NCBI RefSeq assembly: GCF_017875325.1
Contig: NZ_JAGGMN010000001.1
Location: 2,748,140 to 2,812,139, forward strand
Reading direction: 5' to 3'
Length of the DNA stretch: 64,000 nucleotides
Origin: Methanofollis sp. W23
GTDB taxonomy: Archaea; Halobacteriota; Methanomicrobia; Methanomicrobiales; Methanofollaceae
The notes under the pieces are model-generated. The model saw nothing but the letters and a program-made list of their open reading frames with translations. It did not search any database and was not told the origin of the DNA. This document shows positions 9,928-19,325 of this stretch, piece by piece. The position numbers and the translations under genes were made by a program. Numbering within the stretch: the first letter of the stretch is position 1; the number at the start of each line of letters is the position of its first letter.

Positions 9928-10350
9928 TCAGAACTTGGACCCAAGGTTCTTGCTGATCTCGCCAAGCGTGATGTACTTCGGGTTGTTCAGCCGTTCGATC
10001 CCTGCGCTCTCGAGGGTCTCGAACTCCTTATCCTGGTACTCCACTGGAACGCCGGTGTAGATCATGACCCTCTTGAGGGCTTCGGCACCGCGCTGCCTCT
10101 TATAGGGGAGCATACCGCGAATCGTCCGCTTCATAATGAGATCAGGGCGTCGCGGGAAGAACGGGCCACCTTCAACTGAGCCGCGCTGGTGCTTCTGGAG
10201 GTAGTTGCCAAGCACCATGGCGCGCTTGCCCGAGACGATCGCCTTCTCGGCATTTACGATCACGAACTCTTCGCCCTGAAGTGAGCGCTTTGCGACGTTG
10301 CTTGCAAGCCGCCCAAGCAGGTTTCCGTCTGCATCGATAATCGTCACCAT
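9928..10350 (-). CDS. rpl13: Large ribosomal subunit protein uL13
   Basis: A 140-residue L13 protein. It has [17 protein letters not shown] at the N-terminus, [20 protein letters not shown] in the middle and [13 protein letters not shown] at the end. The ATG at 10350 is preferred because GAGGTGA lies five bases upstream; an in-frame GTG at 10359 would overlap rpl18e. Confidence 0.96.
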   Translation of the reverse strand: MVTIIDADGNLLGRLASNVAKRSLQGEEFVIVNAEKAIVSGKRAMVLGNYLQKHQRGSVEGGPFFPRRPDLIMKRTIRGMLPYKRQRGAEALKRVMIYTGVPVEYQDKEFETLESAGIERLNNPKYITLGEISKNLGSKF

Positions 10351-10355
10351 TGGTC

Positions 10356-10724
10356 TCACCTCAGAATCCTCACGCCAGATCCCTTCGGGTTTGTCTGGAC
10401 CAGTTCTTCGATGGTCATGCAGTTCCCTTCAAGGCCTGTGATCTTACCGACTGCAGACTCGGAGAAGGTCAGTGCTGCAACCGAGACCTTGTGGTTGAGC
10501 ACGCCGCTCCCGAGCACCTTGCCGGGCACCAGGATCGTTTCCCCGTCCTGGGCGTACCGATTGATCTTTCCAATGTTCACCTCAGCATAGTTCCTGCTGG
10601 GTGACTCCAGATTTTGTGCGAGGGCCCGCCAGACCTTTGCATCATTCTCGCGCGCAAGTTCTTTGAGCGTCGCGATCAGGTGCGTCAGGCGCGGGTTTGT
10701 CTTCTGGTTTGTCCTCTTTGCCAT
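10356..10724 (-). CDS. rpl18e: Large ribosomal subunit protein eL18
   Basis: A 122-residue archaeal/eukaryal L18e protein (L15 fold). Visible signatures are [19 protein letters not shown], the [12 protein letters not shown] segment and [20 protein letters not shown]. It directly abuts rpoD, with no intergenic base, in the conserved cluster. Confidence 0.96.
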   Translation of the reverse strand: MAKRTNQKTNPRLTHLIATLKELARENDAKVWRALAQNLESPSRNYAEVNIGKINRYAQDGETILVPGKVLGSGVLNHKVSVAALTFSESAVGKITGLEGNCMTIEELVQTNPKGSGVRILR

Positions 10725-11549
10725 CTAATTCACTCCGGCTATCTCACTCAACGTATCTGAGAGATCCGTCGACTGTTTTCTGATGAATTCGAGTCCTTTT
10801 TCGATTATTGTTAAAACAGGCATGGATCCGTCGCTTTCCACGACAAAGATGAACCGTGAGCTGTCTGCAGTGACGCTGACTGCGGGCTCTTCGCCGATGC
10901 CGGTGGTCAGGCAGGCGTTCTCGCAGAGTCTGCAGAGCGAACATTCCTCAAGTTTGCCTTCGACCACGCCCATCGTCCTACCCTTCAGTTCGAGCACCCC
11001 GCGTGGGCACTCATCAATGCACATGCCACATCCATCGCAGTTCTCTGAGATGGTGATGACAGGGTATTCCTTGTAACCGCAGGCGTTGGTCGGTTGCCAC
11101 TTGGCGTGGTCTTTCCCCTTGCCAAGGACGGCACGGGCCTCAAGGACGACCTTCTGCCCTTCGAAGAGTTTGACGATCGGGATGTCGTCATGGACCAGGG
11201 CGGTATCGGGGTCGTCTGAGATGAGGTCACTTGAGAGGACGGTCTTAGGCCCTTCGACGCTCATGGTGAAGTTCACCGAGCAGAGTGAGCAGCCTTCACC
11301 GCCACACGAACACTCGCTCTGGAGAACGAATCGAGATAGGTCAGTCTTTATCGGGATTAGTCCGAGCCTGTGTGCCAGAATCTCATCGAAGAGTACGCTG
11401 GAGTTATCATAGATCCTGATATCTTCGATGGCGAGCGTCGGCACCTCGCCGATCATGGCACGGCGCAGGGCATTGGCGAACGCTGGGGTGGCGCCGCTCA
11501 ATACAAAACGGGCGGCGTCATCATCAATTCTGGCAAATTCGATCTGCAT
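10725..11549 (-). CDS. rpoD: DNA-directed RNA polymerase subunit D (Rpb3 homologue) with ferredoxin-like domain
   Basis: A 274-residue assembly-platform subunit. The alpha-like N-terminus shows ANALRRAMIGEVPTLAIEDI. An inserted ferredoxin-like domain near residues 170-215 carries two complete 4Fe-4S motifs, CDGCGMCIDECP and CSLCRLCENAC. Another Cys-rich loop, CSCGGEGCSLC, lies near residue 84. Fe-S-bearing RpoD occurs in a subset of archaea; here both cluster sites are complete. The start overlaps the rps11 stop by one base. Confidence 0.96.
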   Translation of the reverse strand: MQIEFARIDDDAARFVLSGATPAFANALRRAMIGEVPTLAIEDIRIYDNSSVLFDEILAHRLGLIPIKTDLSRFVLQSECSCGGEGCSLCSVNFTMSVEGPKTVLSSDLISDDPDTALVHDDIPIVKLFEGQKVVLEARAVLGKGKDHAKWQPTNACGYKEYPVITISENCDGCGMCIDECPRGVLELKGRTMGVVEGKLEECSLCRLCENACLTTGIGEEPAVSVTADSSRFIFVVESDGSMPVLTIIEKGLEFIRKQSTDLSDTLSEIAGVN

Positions 11550-11944
11550 CAGACTCTCCTGCCGCGTCTCCCACCCTTTTGACGGATCGAATCATGCGGG
11601 ACCGGGGTTACATCCTCGATCTTGCCGATACGCATGCCTGCACGTGCAAGTGCTCTGATGGCGGCCTGGGCTCCGGGGCCTGGGCTGCGCTGCTTCCCCT
11701 GGCCGGGGGCGCGCACCATGACGTGAAGTCCGACGATGCCTTTCTCTCTCACGACGTTGGCGAGGTTCGTGGCCATCTGCATTGCAGCATAGGGCGAGCT
11801 CTCGTTCCTGTCCTGTTTGACAACCATACCGCCGCTGCTCTTGGCGATGGTCTCTGCACCGGAGATGTCGGTCACCGTGATGATTGTGTTGTTGAATGAG
11901 GCGAAGATGTGTGCGACACCCCATTTTTCCTTCTCATTTGCCAT
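11549..11944 (-). CDS. rps11: Small ribosomal subunit protein uS11
   Basis: A 131-residue S11 protein. Signatures are [20 protein letters not shown] near the start, [20 protein letters not shown] in the middle and a basic tail ending KGGRRGRRV. It starts two bases after the rps4 stop. Confidence 0.97.
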   Translation of the reverse strand: MANEKEKWGVAHIFASFNNTIITVTDISGAETIAKSSGGMVVKQDRNESSPYAAMQMATNLANVVREKGIVGLHVMVRAPGQGKQRSPGPGAQAAIRALARAGMRIGKIEDVTPVPHDSIRQKGGRRGRRV

Positions 11945-11946
11945 GA

Positions 11947-12486
11947 TTACCTCCCGCTGATCCTGGCGCGCTCAGCGTGCGACTCAGTGGCGAGCGGGGA
12001 GTGGCCGTAGTATTCGACCTGGGCTTCCTGCTCTCTTGGGACCATGTATCCGGGGATGGTAACCCTGCGGCCGTTGATGGCAATGTGACCGTGGGTGATG
12101 AACTGGCGGGCCTGCTTTGGTGAGCGGGCGAGGCCTTTCCGGTACACGATGGTCTGAAGTCTGCGCTCGAGTTCCTGCTCGATCTTCAGGGCGAGGACGT
12201 CGTCGATGCTGGCCTCGTCCCCGACCAGGCCGTAGCGTCCAAGGTGGTTGAGGAGCTGGTTCTTCTTGGTCTCGGCCTGGGCCGTGTCGGTACCTGCGGA
12301 TTCAAGAGCGAGGATCTCCCTGGTGGCCTTGCGGTATTTGCGCAGGGTGTTCTGGGCCTTCCAGAGTTCTTTCTTGTTCCTCAGGCCGTATTCGATGACG
12401 AGCTTGACTTCCTCCTCAATGCGGCTCTTCTCGAACCGGCGCGTTGGGGTGGAGTAGGTCTTATGATTCTTGCCTGGATATCCCAT
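11947..12486 (-). CDS. rps4: Small ribosomal subunit protein uS4
   Basis: A 179-residue S4 protein with an S4 RNA-binding domain at about residues 100-165, including [20 protein letters not shown] and [16 protein letters not shown]. It is the archaeal/eukaryal type, without the bacterial zinc knuckle. It follows rps13 and precedes rps11. Confidence 0.97.
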   Translation of the reverse strand: MGYPGKNHKTYSTPTRRFEKSRIEEEVKLVIEYGLRNKKELWKAQNTLRKYRKATREILALESAGTDTAQAETKKNQLLNHLGRYGLVGDEASIDDVLALKIEQELERRLQTIVYRKGLARSPKQARQFITHGHIAINGRRVTIPGYMVPREQEAQVEYYGHSPLATESHAERARISGR

Positions 12487-12510
12487 CTTTCTGCCTCTCT
12501 TTCTGCCTCT

Positions 12511-12963
12511 TCACACCTTTGATCTTCTTACGCCGACGGTGGTGCCGGTCCTGCCTGAAGCCTTGGTACGCTGGCCGCGGACCTTCTGGCCGGTCTCGTG
12601 GCGGATCCCGCGGTAGCTGCGGACCTTGCGCATGGTGTTGATGTCCTCTTCGAGGGTAAGTCCGACTTCGCTGCCCATAAGGTGGCGCGGTTTACCTGAG
12701 AGGATGTCGACGGGACGGTTCTGCATCCAGGTCGGGACGCTTGACGCGTAGTTGTCGACAGCTGTGCGGATCCGGTCGATCTCCTCGTCAGACATCTTTC
12801 CGAGGATTGCACGCGGATCGATTGCGGCCTGCTGCGCGATGATCTTTGCAGCATGTCGCCCGATCCCTTTGATGCCGGTCAGGGCGACGAGCGCCATTTT
12901 CGTACCGTCCAGGTCGGTGTCTCTGACCCGGACGAAGTATTTGATTTCTTCTTCTTGATCCAT
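12511..12963 (-). CDS. rps13: Small ribosomal subunit protein uS13
   Basis: A 150-residue S13 protein. The N-terminal [19 protein letters not shown] and [13 protein letters not shown] (helix-two-turn-helix) and the basic [18 protein letters not shown] tail are typical. It is the first protein gene of the minus-strand ribosomal cluster; tRNA-Ser lies immediately upstream. Confidence 0.97.
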   Translation of the reverse strand: MDQEEEIKYFVRVRDTDLDGTKMALVALTGIKGIGRHAAKIIAQQAAIDPRAILGKMSDEEIDRIRTAVDNYASSVPTWMQNRPVDILSGKPRHLMGSEVGLTLEEDINTMRKVRSYRGIRHETGQKVRGQRTKASGRTGTTVGVRRSKV

Positions 12964-12991
12964 CTGATCGCCTCGTCAGATCTGGTCAAAG

Positions 12992-13076
12992 CGCTGAGGG
13001 AGGGATTTGAACCCTCGAGTCCCAGGGGGACACAGGTTTAGCAAACCTGCGCCATACCAGGCTTGGCTACCTCAAC
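12992..13076 (-). tRNA. tRNA-Ser (anticodon GCT)
   Basis: An 85-nt class II tRNA with a long variable arm. The acceptor stem GTTGAGG pairs with CCTCAGC, discriminator G. The anticodon stem CAGGT/ACCTG encloses TTGCTAA, giving anticodon GCT for AGC/AGU serine codons. The T-arm has GTTCAAATC. CCA is not encoded. It lies upstream of rps13 in the same direction. Confidence 0.94.
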
Positions 13077-13179
13077 ATTTGAATTGCGCATCCGTGGATA
13101 CTCGCAACGTCTCAGCGCTGCTCCATGAATGATGTTCATTACTATTAGAAAGGCTTCTTAATAAGGGTTATGGTCTGTC

Positions 13180-14148
13180 TCAGTCCTGGCGGGCTCGCAC
13201 GAGTCCATTGCCGAGGAGGGCCGAGACTACGATAGGGAGGGCGATGGTGGCGTCGCAGAAGCACTGGACGCTCCTGGTCTCTACGGATTCTTTGCCCCAC
13301 GAGATCGCTTCTTCAAAGGTACACCCGGATAGTCCTCCCCAGTGGGGGGCGTCGGTGGTGTACTGGACGGCGTAGGCGTGGCCCCCGGGGTCGTGCCCAT
13401 GTATCGAGGCGGTCACCTGGGTCTGCTGGATGAAGTTCTTCGGGACGCCGCCGCCGATGTAGACGACCCCGGTCTTTTTTGCGTCTTCCACGATCCTGGT
13501 CAGTTCGTCGACGTCGGCGATCTGGTCGATCGCAACTTTTGCACCGCGCCTGCGCGCGACGGTGAGGGCGATCCCGAGGGACGAGTCGCAGAGGGCCGGG
13601 ACATAGATCGGGACTTTGGCCTGGGCGGCGGTCGCGGTGAGGGACCGGCCTTCGGGCGCGGTGGCGACGAGGTGCCTGGCAAGGCGGCGGGTGAAGTCTG
13701 CCGAAGAGGCGTGATAGGGAGCGAGACTTTCGGCAAAGGCGGCGACCTTCTGGTCGACGTCCCTGAACTCGTTTTCGTATGCAAAGACGTCGTAAATACG
13801 GTCGATCCCTTCCTCGTACAGGGTGGCGTCGTCGACGCAGTGGTGTCCGAGGTAGTGGTTGATGCTGAGGTGCTCGGCGATGTCGTGGAAGATGTTTGCA
13901 CCGGTCGAGACGATGGCGTCGACGTAGTGATGGGCGACCAGCTCGATGAGGCATTCCTGCATCCCTGCCGGGACCATGGCCCCTGAGAGCCCGAGGATGA
14001 TGGTGCAGTCCGGGTCCTGGATCATCGACGACCAGACTCTGACCGATTCTCCCAGTTTTCTGCCCTGGAACCCGGTCATGCTCATGGCGTGCACCAGTGA
14101 GGGGATGTCACGGTTCGGGCGGACTGGTCGGCGTGGGTTGAGTTCCAT
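13180..14148 (-). CDS. dys: Deoxyhypusine synthase
   Basis: Transfers the aminobutyl group of spermidine to the translation factor aIF5A. The 322 residues fit the family. NAD-site pieces such as STGANIFHDIAEH and the active-site lysine segment GGGVPKNFIQQTQ are visible, with HDPGGHAYAVQYTTDAPHWG near the C-terminus. The ATG at 14148 has GGAG about 9 nt upstream. The frame stays open to 14601, but that extension only translates the repeat element upstream and is rejected. Confidence 0.93.
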   Translation of the reverse strand: MELNPRRPVRPNRDIPSLVHAMSMTGFQGRKLGESVRVWSSMIQDPDCTIILGLSGAMVPAGMQECLIELVAHHYVDAIVSTGANIFHDIAEHLSINHYLGHHCVDDATLYEEGIDRIYDVFAYENEFRDVDQKVAAFAESLAPYHASSADFTRRLARHLVATAPEGRSLTATAAQAKVPIYVPALCDSSLGIALTVARRRGAKVAIDQIADVDELTRIVEDAKKTGVVYIGGGVPKNFIQQTQVTASIHGHDPGGHAYAVQYTTDAPHWGGLSGCTFEEAISWGKESVETRSVQCFCDATIALPIVVSALLGNGLVRARQD

Positions 14149-14271
14149 GGCTCTTCTCCAGAGATATACTGGGATGAAGATGAGAAGAAGGCATTGATCT
14201 GTCCCTGAGGGGGGGTCTGGAGAGTACCTTATAGAGGTGTTGTGGTGATGGGTGCGGGCTTCTCTTTTTTT

Positions 14272-14550
14272 GGCGTTGTAGAATTCAGCATGAACCTTGG
14301 GTTCAGACATATGCCATGATAATTGTTCTGAGCAACTTTTCGGGATGTAGGTGGATCCCGATCCTCGCAACAGTGCAACAGAGAATATCATGCCCACCGC
14401 CGCTTTTTGGCCATCCCTGTGGGGGAATCGCTTCCCCCTGGTCTCCAGGTGCGAGCATGAGGAGGAACGATGGATACCTACCCGCACCCCCGCACCAGAG
14501 AAGGCGGTCCAGTCACGATTGCGCCTAGAAGAGAGGGTCTTTACACAGCC
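14272..14550. mobile_element. TIR element, diverged copy (279 bp)
   Basis: This fills most of the 427-bp spacer between dys and the CBS array. The left end GGCGTTGTAGAATTCAGC and the right end (reverse complement GGCTGTGTAAAGACCCTC) resemble the family terminal inverted repeats. The flanks are cttttttt and aaaaaaag. These are inverted, not direct, so there is no target duplication and the copy may sit in a terminator. The right end is 25 bp from the stop of the last CBS gene. It represents a subtype whose left arm is shared with the copies near 39.3 and 54.5 kb. Confidence 0.6.
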
Positions 14551-14575
14551 AAAAAAAGAGAAATAATTGTTGTTT

Positions 14576-15364
14576 TCAGAGTGCCTGGACCAGCGACGCA
14601 CGGGTCACAATCCCGGCGACATGGTTGTTCCTATCAGAGACCGCGACTGAACTGATTTTTTTCTTCAGCATCAGGTCGATGATCTCTGAGAGCGAGTAAC
14701 TGGGGGCGACCGAGATCAGGGGGGAGGACATGATGTCCCTGACCAGGAGGTTCCTGATCCGATGGTCTTGGTATTTATCTTCGACGACTTCGCGGAAGGC
14801 CCGCATCGACCTTGCCACGTCGGTTTCGGTGACGATCCCGATGGGATCGCCGTTCTCGTCGGTGACAATGAACCTCGCGATCCCCTCGTCCACCATCCTC
14901 CGGCGGAGATGGACGACCCGCTCCTCGAAATTGATGGAGAACACCGGTTCCATCACATCGGAGAGGGATGTGGAGGGCTGGAGGACCCGCAGGAGATCGC
15001 TGTACCCGATCTGGCCGATGAGCTTATGGTCGCTGTCGAAGACGACCACGATCTTTGCATGCTGCAGGAGTGCGGGAAGAATTTCAATGCCCTGGTCTGG
15101 ATAGGCGGCAGTGAAATCGGCTGATACAGTGTTGGCGACATGGATCTTTGTAGGTGAGATATCAGAGTTCCGTTTTTTCCCGAGTTTGTCGGCGATTGCC
15201 TCCCTCGAGATGGTGCCGACCACCGACCCATTGTCGGTGACGATCAGCGGATCGACATCTTCGCTCAGCATCTTGTCGAGGGCATCGGTGATAGGTGCGG
15301 ACTTTGCGATGGTGACTGGTTTTGCCATCACGTCTTTGATATAGATGTACATGTCTTCGCTCAT
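14576..15364 (-). CDS. CBS domain protein, four CBS motifs (fifth gene of array)
   Basis: 262 residues made almost wholly of four CBS motifs (about 8-60, 70-130, 140-195 and 205-262), i.e. two Bateman modules. Typical segments are VMAKPVTIAKSAP, GIVTETDVARSMR and DIMSSPLISVAP. No transporter, kinase or nuclease domain is attached. Such stand-alone proteins usually bind adenosyl ligands (AMP, ATP or SAM). The start overlaps the preceding gene by 4 bp. It is the last gene of the five-gene array; its target is unknown. Confidence 0.88.
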   Translation of the reverse strand: MSEDMYIYIKDVMAKPVTIAKSAPITDALDKMLSEDVDPLIVTDNGSVVGTISREAIADKLGKKRNSDISPTKIHVANTVSADFTAAYPDQGIEILPALLQHAKIVVVFDSDHKLIGQIGYSDLLRVLQPSTSLSDVMEPVFSINFEERVVHLRRRMVDEGIARFIVTDENGDPIGIVTETDVARSMRAFREVVEDKYQDHRIRNLLVRDIMSSPLISVAPSYSLSEIIDLMLKKKISSVAVSDRNNHVAGIVTRASLVQAL

Positions 15365-16200
15365 TTTGCCACTTCCTGTAAGATATTATCCCGTTTCACG
15401 ATACCGAGGATCTCATTTCCTCGTGTAATGACCACGCTGTTGATATGGTGGTCGATCATTGTCTGCACCACCTTGGCGGCGGTGGCCTCGGGGGGCGCGG
15501 TCACGACCGGATTGGTCATGAAGTCCTCCGCAATTGCCGAGACTTCGGTTACATGCCTGAATGCTTTTCTACCACCAGACTCCTCTTTTCTTAGCATTTT
15601 TATATCTTTTTCGGGTATTCCCCCGGACTCGTTTACATATTCAAAGAATGCAAGATTGGTTTCTGTAATGATGCCCGCGATCGTCCCGTTGTTGTTGACG
15701 ACGATCAACTTTTCCTCTCTTTCAGAGAGGAGGTCAATGATATGGTCGAGAGAATGGTAACGGTTCACGGTCATCGGCTCTTCCATGAGCCCGGTAACCG
15801 GCACCCCGAGGGCCCCCGCCACCTCGGACCTGAGGAGATCGGACTTGGTGACGATCCCGAGGAGTTCTCCCTCATGGATCACGGGCAGACCATTGACCAT
15901 GCGGTCAAGCATGATGGCGGCGATGTCTCTGATCTCGGTCTCAGGGTCGATGGTCATGGGTGTGGACGTCATCAGAATGGAGACCGGGATACGGTCGATC
16001 GGTCTCCTCCGCCAGACCGGTTCGGTCTGGCGCAGGCGGTAGGCAAGGTCCTTTTTGGTGATGATCCCGATCAGATGTGTCCCTTCCGTCACCGGAAGCC
16101 GGGAGATCTTATGTTTGATCATCAGGTTCCTCGCATGCGCGGCCGTGTCTTCGGGAGCGACCACTCTGACTGGTGACGACATCACATCTTCCGCCTTCAT
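15361..16200 (-). CDS. CBS domain protein, four CBS motifs (fourth gene of array)
   Basis: 279 residues with four CBS motifs: MKAEDVMSSPVRVV, SILMTSTPMTIDPET, GLMEEPMTVNRYHS and DFMTNPVVTAPPEA each open one. The ATG at 16200 is chosen because GGAGTGA lies five bases upstream; an in-frame ATG at 16209 has no room for a Shine-Dalgarno. A linker between motifs 3 and 4 (about residues 185-215) is rich in charged residues. It overlaps the next gene by 4 bp. Confidence 0.88.
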   Translation of the reverse strand: MKAEDVMSSPVRVVAPEDTAAHARNLMIKHKISRLPVTEGTHLIGIITKKDLAYRLRQTEPVWRRRPIDRIPVSILMTSTPMTIDPETEIRDIAAIMLDRMVNGLPVIHEGELLGIVTKSDLLRSEVAGALGVPVTGLMEEPMTVNRYHSLDHIIDLLSEREEKLIVVNNNGTIAGIITETNLAFFEYVNESGGIPEKDIKMLRKEESGGRKAFRHVTEVSAIAEDFMTNPVVTAPPEATAAKVVQTMIDHHINSVVITRGNEILGIVKRDNILQEVAK

Positions 16201-16205
16201 CTCAT

Positions 16206-17147
16206 TCACTCCTTGGAAAACGCTTTTACAAGATCAAACTCGGTAATCAGGCCGATCAATTTCCCGTCCTCGATGACCGGGAGTGCACCGACCTTTTTCT
16301 GCAGCATCTTGAGTGCCGCATCATTGATGTTTGTCATGGGGGTGGTGGTGTACAGGTCGCTCGACACCAGGGTGCGGACCGGCAGGGCCATCACCTCGCC
16401 GACGTCTCCGGTGGAGAGCCTGTTGAAGACCTCGCCGTTCCCGAGATATTTCATGATATCTGAGGCGGTCACGACCCCGAAGAGAACCTCGTCCGAGACG
16501 ATGGGCAGGCGCCTGAAGCCGTGCGAGATCATCTCATTGGTGACGGTGCCGATCGGGGTGTCAGGGCCGGTGACCCGCAGACTGGTGCTCATGATCGCTT
16601 CGACCATGGTCTTGGTCTCTTCGGTGGCCAGGGCCTTCATGACATCGCGCTCGGTGACGATCCCGACGACGGCCCCGTCGTCGTTCTCGATCGGGAGCCC
16701 GCCGATCTTCTGGGTGACGATCGTCTTGGTAACCTCGGAAAGCGAGGCCGAGTCAGAGATGGTCCTGACTCGCTGGGTCATGATCGACCGCACGCTCTCG
16801 TTGATCGCGGCGATGAGGTTGCCGTTGTGTTTGACCCGCACAAGGTTGTAGTGGTCGCCCCCGCCGAGGAGGTCGATGATGTCGCGGGCCGTGACGATCC
16901 CCCGCAGGTGATGGGTGCCGGCGTCGGTGATGGGCAGTCTCCTGAACCCGTATTCAGTCATCATCTCGACTGCATCGATGATACGGGTGGTAGGGGGGGC
17001 CGAGATCACGTTTCTGGTTGCGATTCCCATCACGTCTCCCTTGGTCTCGACGACCCGGGAGTTGAAATCGATCGGTCCGCGGTCCAGTTTACCGGGCATT
17101 TTTAAGAGTTTGTCGCCCTGCTTCGAGTTCTGCCAGTTCTGATGCAT
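16206..17147 (-). CDS. CBS domain protein, four CBS motifs (third gene of array)
   Basis: 313 residues. A short basic N-terminal stretch (about 35 residues) precedes four CBS motifs, opened by GIATRNVISAPPTT, SIMTQRVRTISDSA, AIMSTSLRVTGPDT and EVMALPVRTLVSSD. GFRRLPI occurs twice, a common CBS core sequence. It is co-directional with its neighbours: 16 bp after the second gene and 5 bp before the fourth. The ligand is unknown. Confidence 0.87.
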   Translation of the reverse strand: MHQNWQNSKQGDKLLKMPGKLDRGPIDFNSRVVETKGDVMGIATRNVISAPPTTRIIDAVEMMTEYGFRRLPITDAGTHHLRGIVTARDIIDLLGGGDHYNLVRVKHNGNLIAAINESVRSIMTQRVRTISDSASLSEVTKTIVTQKIGGLPIENDDGAVVGIVTERDVMKALATEETKTMVEAIMSTSLRVTGPDTPIGTVTNEMISHGFRRLPIVSDEVLFGVVTASDIMKYLGNGEVFNRLSTGDVGEVMALPVRTLVSSDLYTTTPMTNINDAALKMLQKKVGALPVIEDGKLIGLITEFDLVKAFSKE

Positions 17148-17163
17148 GCCATCATTCCTTTTT

Positions 17164-17910
17164 CTAAAGGCCTTTCAGTACGCCATGCCTGTCGATCATA
17201 CCGACAAGGGTCTCGCCGTCCATGACTGGGATCTGCGAGAGGTCATGTTCGACCATGCGCTCTGCCGCAGTCTTGATGTCTTCCTCAATGTCGATGGTGA
17301 TGGGCGGCGTGACCATCACGCTCTCGACTGGAACTTTCCCCCCCCTTTCAAGGCTTTTTCTCACTCTGCCGTTATTTAAGATGTCCCTCCTCGATATGAT
17401 CCCTGATAGGGTATTGTTCTTTATCACTGCGAAGGCGGTGATATTCCTGTCAAGCATCTGTGCATAGACTCTGCTGACGCTCTCGGCAGCCTCGCAGACT
17501 GGTGGAGGCCGACGCATGTAGTCTCTGATCTCTCCGTGGAGTTCCCTGCGCGTGCAGAGGACCGGAAAGATCTCGGAGAGCAACACGCTCCCGAGTACGT
17601 TCCTGGTGTCGTCTATTACCGTGGCCGTATCAGTCCCATTCTCGCGGATCGCCTCTGCGACATCCTGGAGAGGGAGGTCTGGCAGGACCGTGGTCCCTTC
17701 CCTTACAAATCCCTCGATGAGGACGTTGGACTTTGTCTCCGTGATCTTCAGCACGTCGGTGATGTTGATATAGCCGACATAACGCCCATTGGGGTTGGTA
17801 ATCGGAATCTCACGGAAAATGTCGTCCCGTAGCACCTGGCGTGCCCTGGTCATGGGATCGCCTGTGGTGAGGACCGGGGTCTTCACCATCATATCTTCAG
17901 CCACCTTCAT
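17164..17910 (-). CDS. CBS domain protein, four CBS motifs (second gene of array)
   Basis: 248 residues with four CBS motifs, starting at DMMVKTPVLTTGDP, GFVREGTTVLPDLP, DYMRRPPPVCEAAE and SVMVTPPITIDIEE. The second and third are more diverged than those of its neighbours, which may mean that only some of the sites bind nucleotide. It overlaps the first gene of the array by 4 bp (ATGA), which suggests translational coupling. Confidence 0.87.
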   Translation of the reverse strand: MKVAEDMMVKTPVLTTGDPMTRARQVLRDDIFREIPITNPNGRYVGYINITDVLKITETKSNVLIEGFVREGTTVLPDLPLQDVAEAIRENGTDTATVIDDTRNVLGSVLLSEIFPVLCTRRELHGEIRDYMRRPPPVCEAAESVSRVYAQMLDRNITAFAVIKNNTLSGIISRRDILNNGRVRKSLERGGKVPVESVMVTPPITIDIEEDIKTAAERMVEHDLSQIPVMDGETLVGMIDRHGVLKGL

Positions 17911-18470
17911 CTCAAGCGCTCCTCCTCTCGACAGTCTTCACACAGCAGCATAGAGTCAACCTGTATAAGGTTGTCGCTCATCTGCCCGCACCGGTCACAG
18001 ACGCCCATGGCATAACTCTCATCGCGGTTGATGACGATAAGGTCTGACATCACCTCGTTGAGTTCGTTCGCAACAGAAAGGAGGTCTCTGACGGTGACGA
18101 TGCCGGTCACTTTCCCGTCTTCGACCACAGGCAGTCTCCTTACCCGGTGCTGAATCATCATCTGTGCAGCTTCCCCAACCGTCTGTCTGGTCTCGATGGT
18201 GATCAGAGGAGTGCTCATGATCTCCCTGACATATACTGAACTGGGTTTGAGATCCTTTGCGACAACCTTGCAGTTGATGTCCTGCTCGGTGACGATACCG
18301 GTGGGAATGTTCCCTGAAAGGACGATGCAACTCCCGACCTCATCACGGCACATGTGGGCTGCAGCTTTTGCGACCGTTGCCTCAGCCTCGATGGTGGTGG
18401 GGTTGACCCTCATAATTTCTTTCAGAGGAACTCTTGTTTCAAGGTACATCGTGTCTCGTCCATTTGACAT
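17907..18470 (-). CDS. CBS-pair protein with C-terminal zinc ribbon (first gene of array)
   Basis: 187 residues: one CBS pair (EIMRVNPTTIEAEA and EIMSTPLITIETRQ) followed by a C-terminal zinc ribbon, CDRCGQMSDNLI and LLCEDCREEERL. The ATG at 18470 has GGGGTGA a few bases upstream; an upstream in-frame TTG at 18515 is less likely. It is the promoter-proximal gene of the array, and the only one with a metal-binding module that could contact nucleic acid or protein. Confidence 0.85.
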   Translation of the reverse strand: MSNGRDTMYLETRVPLKEIMRVNPTTIEAEATVAKAAAHMCRDEVGSCIVLSGNIPTGIVTEQDINCKVVAKDLKPSSVYVREIMSTPLITIETRQTVGEAAQMMIQHRVRRLPVVEDGKVTGIVTVRDLLSVANELNEVMSDLIVINRDESYAMGVCDRCGQMSDNLIQVDSMLLCEDCREEERLR

Positions 18471-18515
18471 GAGTTCACCCCGAGGGTCGCTATTCTCTGG
18501 ATTATTTCCAGACAA

Positions 18516-18678
18516 AACACTACTATGAGATTCCTCTATAAAAGAATACTGGAGGATATTTTAGAAATCGTGACCATATGCTCTGGAGTGATATCCTCGT
18601 CAATATAGGGGGCTATTTATACCGGTGGGAGCAATCTTCTAATGAATAGTTGATAATTCTCGGATAGGGGTTGGAATT
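18516..18678. promoter_or_regulatory. Divergent promoter region, CBS array and Era-like operon
   Basis: An AT-rich 163-bp spacer between divergent operons. On the plus strand ctatttatacc at about 18613-18623 looks like a TATA box for the Era-like gene (ATG at 18679, giving a leader of about 35 nt). On the minus strand ttcttttatagagg at about 18533-18546 looks like the TATA box of the CBS array. Confidence 0.5.
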
Positions 18679-19320
18679 ATGAATTTTCTGTTTCTGGCAA
18701 AACTGAAGGCATCCAAGTTCTTCCGAACATTATTCGGAAAGAAACATTCAAAGATCGGGATATATGGCCCTCCCAACGCAGGTAAGACCACCCTTGCCAA
18801 TAGAATCGTCAGGGACTGGACCGGCGATGCAGTTGGTCCGGTGAGTGAGGTGCCCCACGAGACGAGACGGGCCCGGCGGAAGGAGGATATCACGATCACT
18901 GGTGCGAACGGGAGTTCGATTGCCATCGATATCGTCGATACGCCCGGAGTGACAACCAAGATCGATTATCACGAGTTCCTGGAATATGGTCTTGAGAAGG
19001 ACGAGGCCGTTGGCCGTGCCAGGGAGGCGACCGAGGGGGTTGCCGAGGCGATGCACTGGCTGCGCGGGGATCTTGACGGGGTCATCTATATGCTGGACTC
19101 CACGCAGGATCCGTTCATGCAGGTGAATATCATGATGATCGGGATCATCGAGAGCAGGAAACTCCCAGTCGTGATCGTCGCCAACAAGATCGATCTCCCT
19201 GATGCGGCACCGCAACGGATCAGGTCTGCATTCCCCCAGCACCCGGTGGTGCAGATTTCAGGGATGGAGGGGAAGAATATCGAGTCGCTCTATGATGCGA
19301 TGACAGAGGTCTTTGGGTGA
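18679..19320 (+). CDS. Era-like small GTPase (archaeal)
   Basis: 213 residues with a near-complete G domain: P-loop GPPNAGKTTLAN at about residue 31, DTPGVTTK for G3, NKIDLPDA for G4 and a C-terminal QISGMEGKNIESL in the G5 position. The family is TrmE-Era-Obg-like but has no KH domain, so it is not bacterial Era. In many euryarchaea it is followed, as here, by DUF2073 and a zinc-ribbon gene. The function is unknown; a role in ribosome or RNA biology is only inferred. Confidence 0.88.
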   Translation: MNFLFLAKLKASKFFRTLFGKKHSKIGIYGPPNAGKTTLANRIVRDWTGDAVGPVSEVPHETRRARRKEDITITGANGSSIAIDIVDTPGVTTKIDYHEFLEYGLEKDEAVGRAREATEGVAEAMHWLRGDLDGVIYMLDSTQDPFMQVNIMMIGIIESRKLPVVIVANKIDLPDAAPQRIRSAFPQHPVVQISGMEGKNIESLYDAMTEVFG

Positions 19321-19325
19321 TCATG

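Noticed and set aside
14272-14550. 8-bp target duplication around this element
   Set aside because: The flanks are reverse complements (cttttttt and aaaaaaag), not direct repeats.
14149-14601. N-terminal extension of the deoxyhypusine synthase frame
   Set aside because: It translates the upstream TIR element; the ATG at 14148 has a Shine-Dalgarno and gives the family length.
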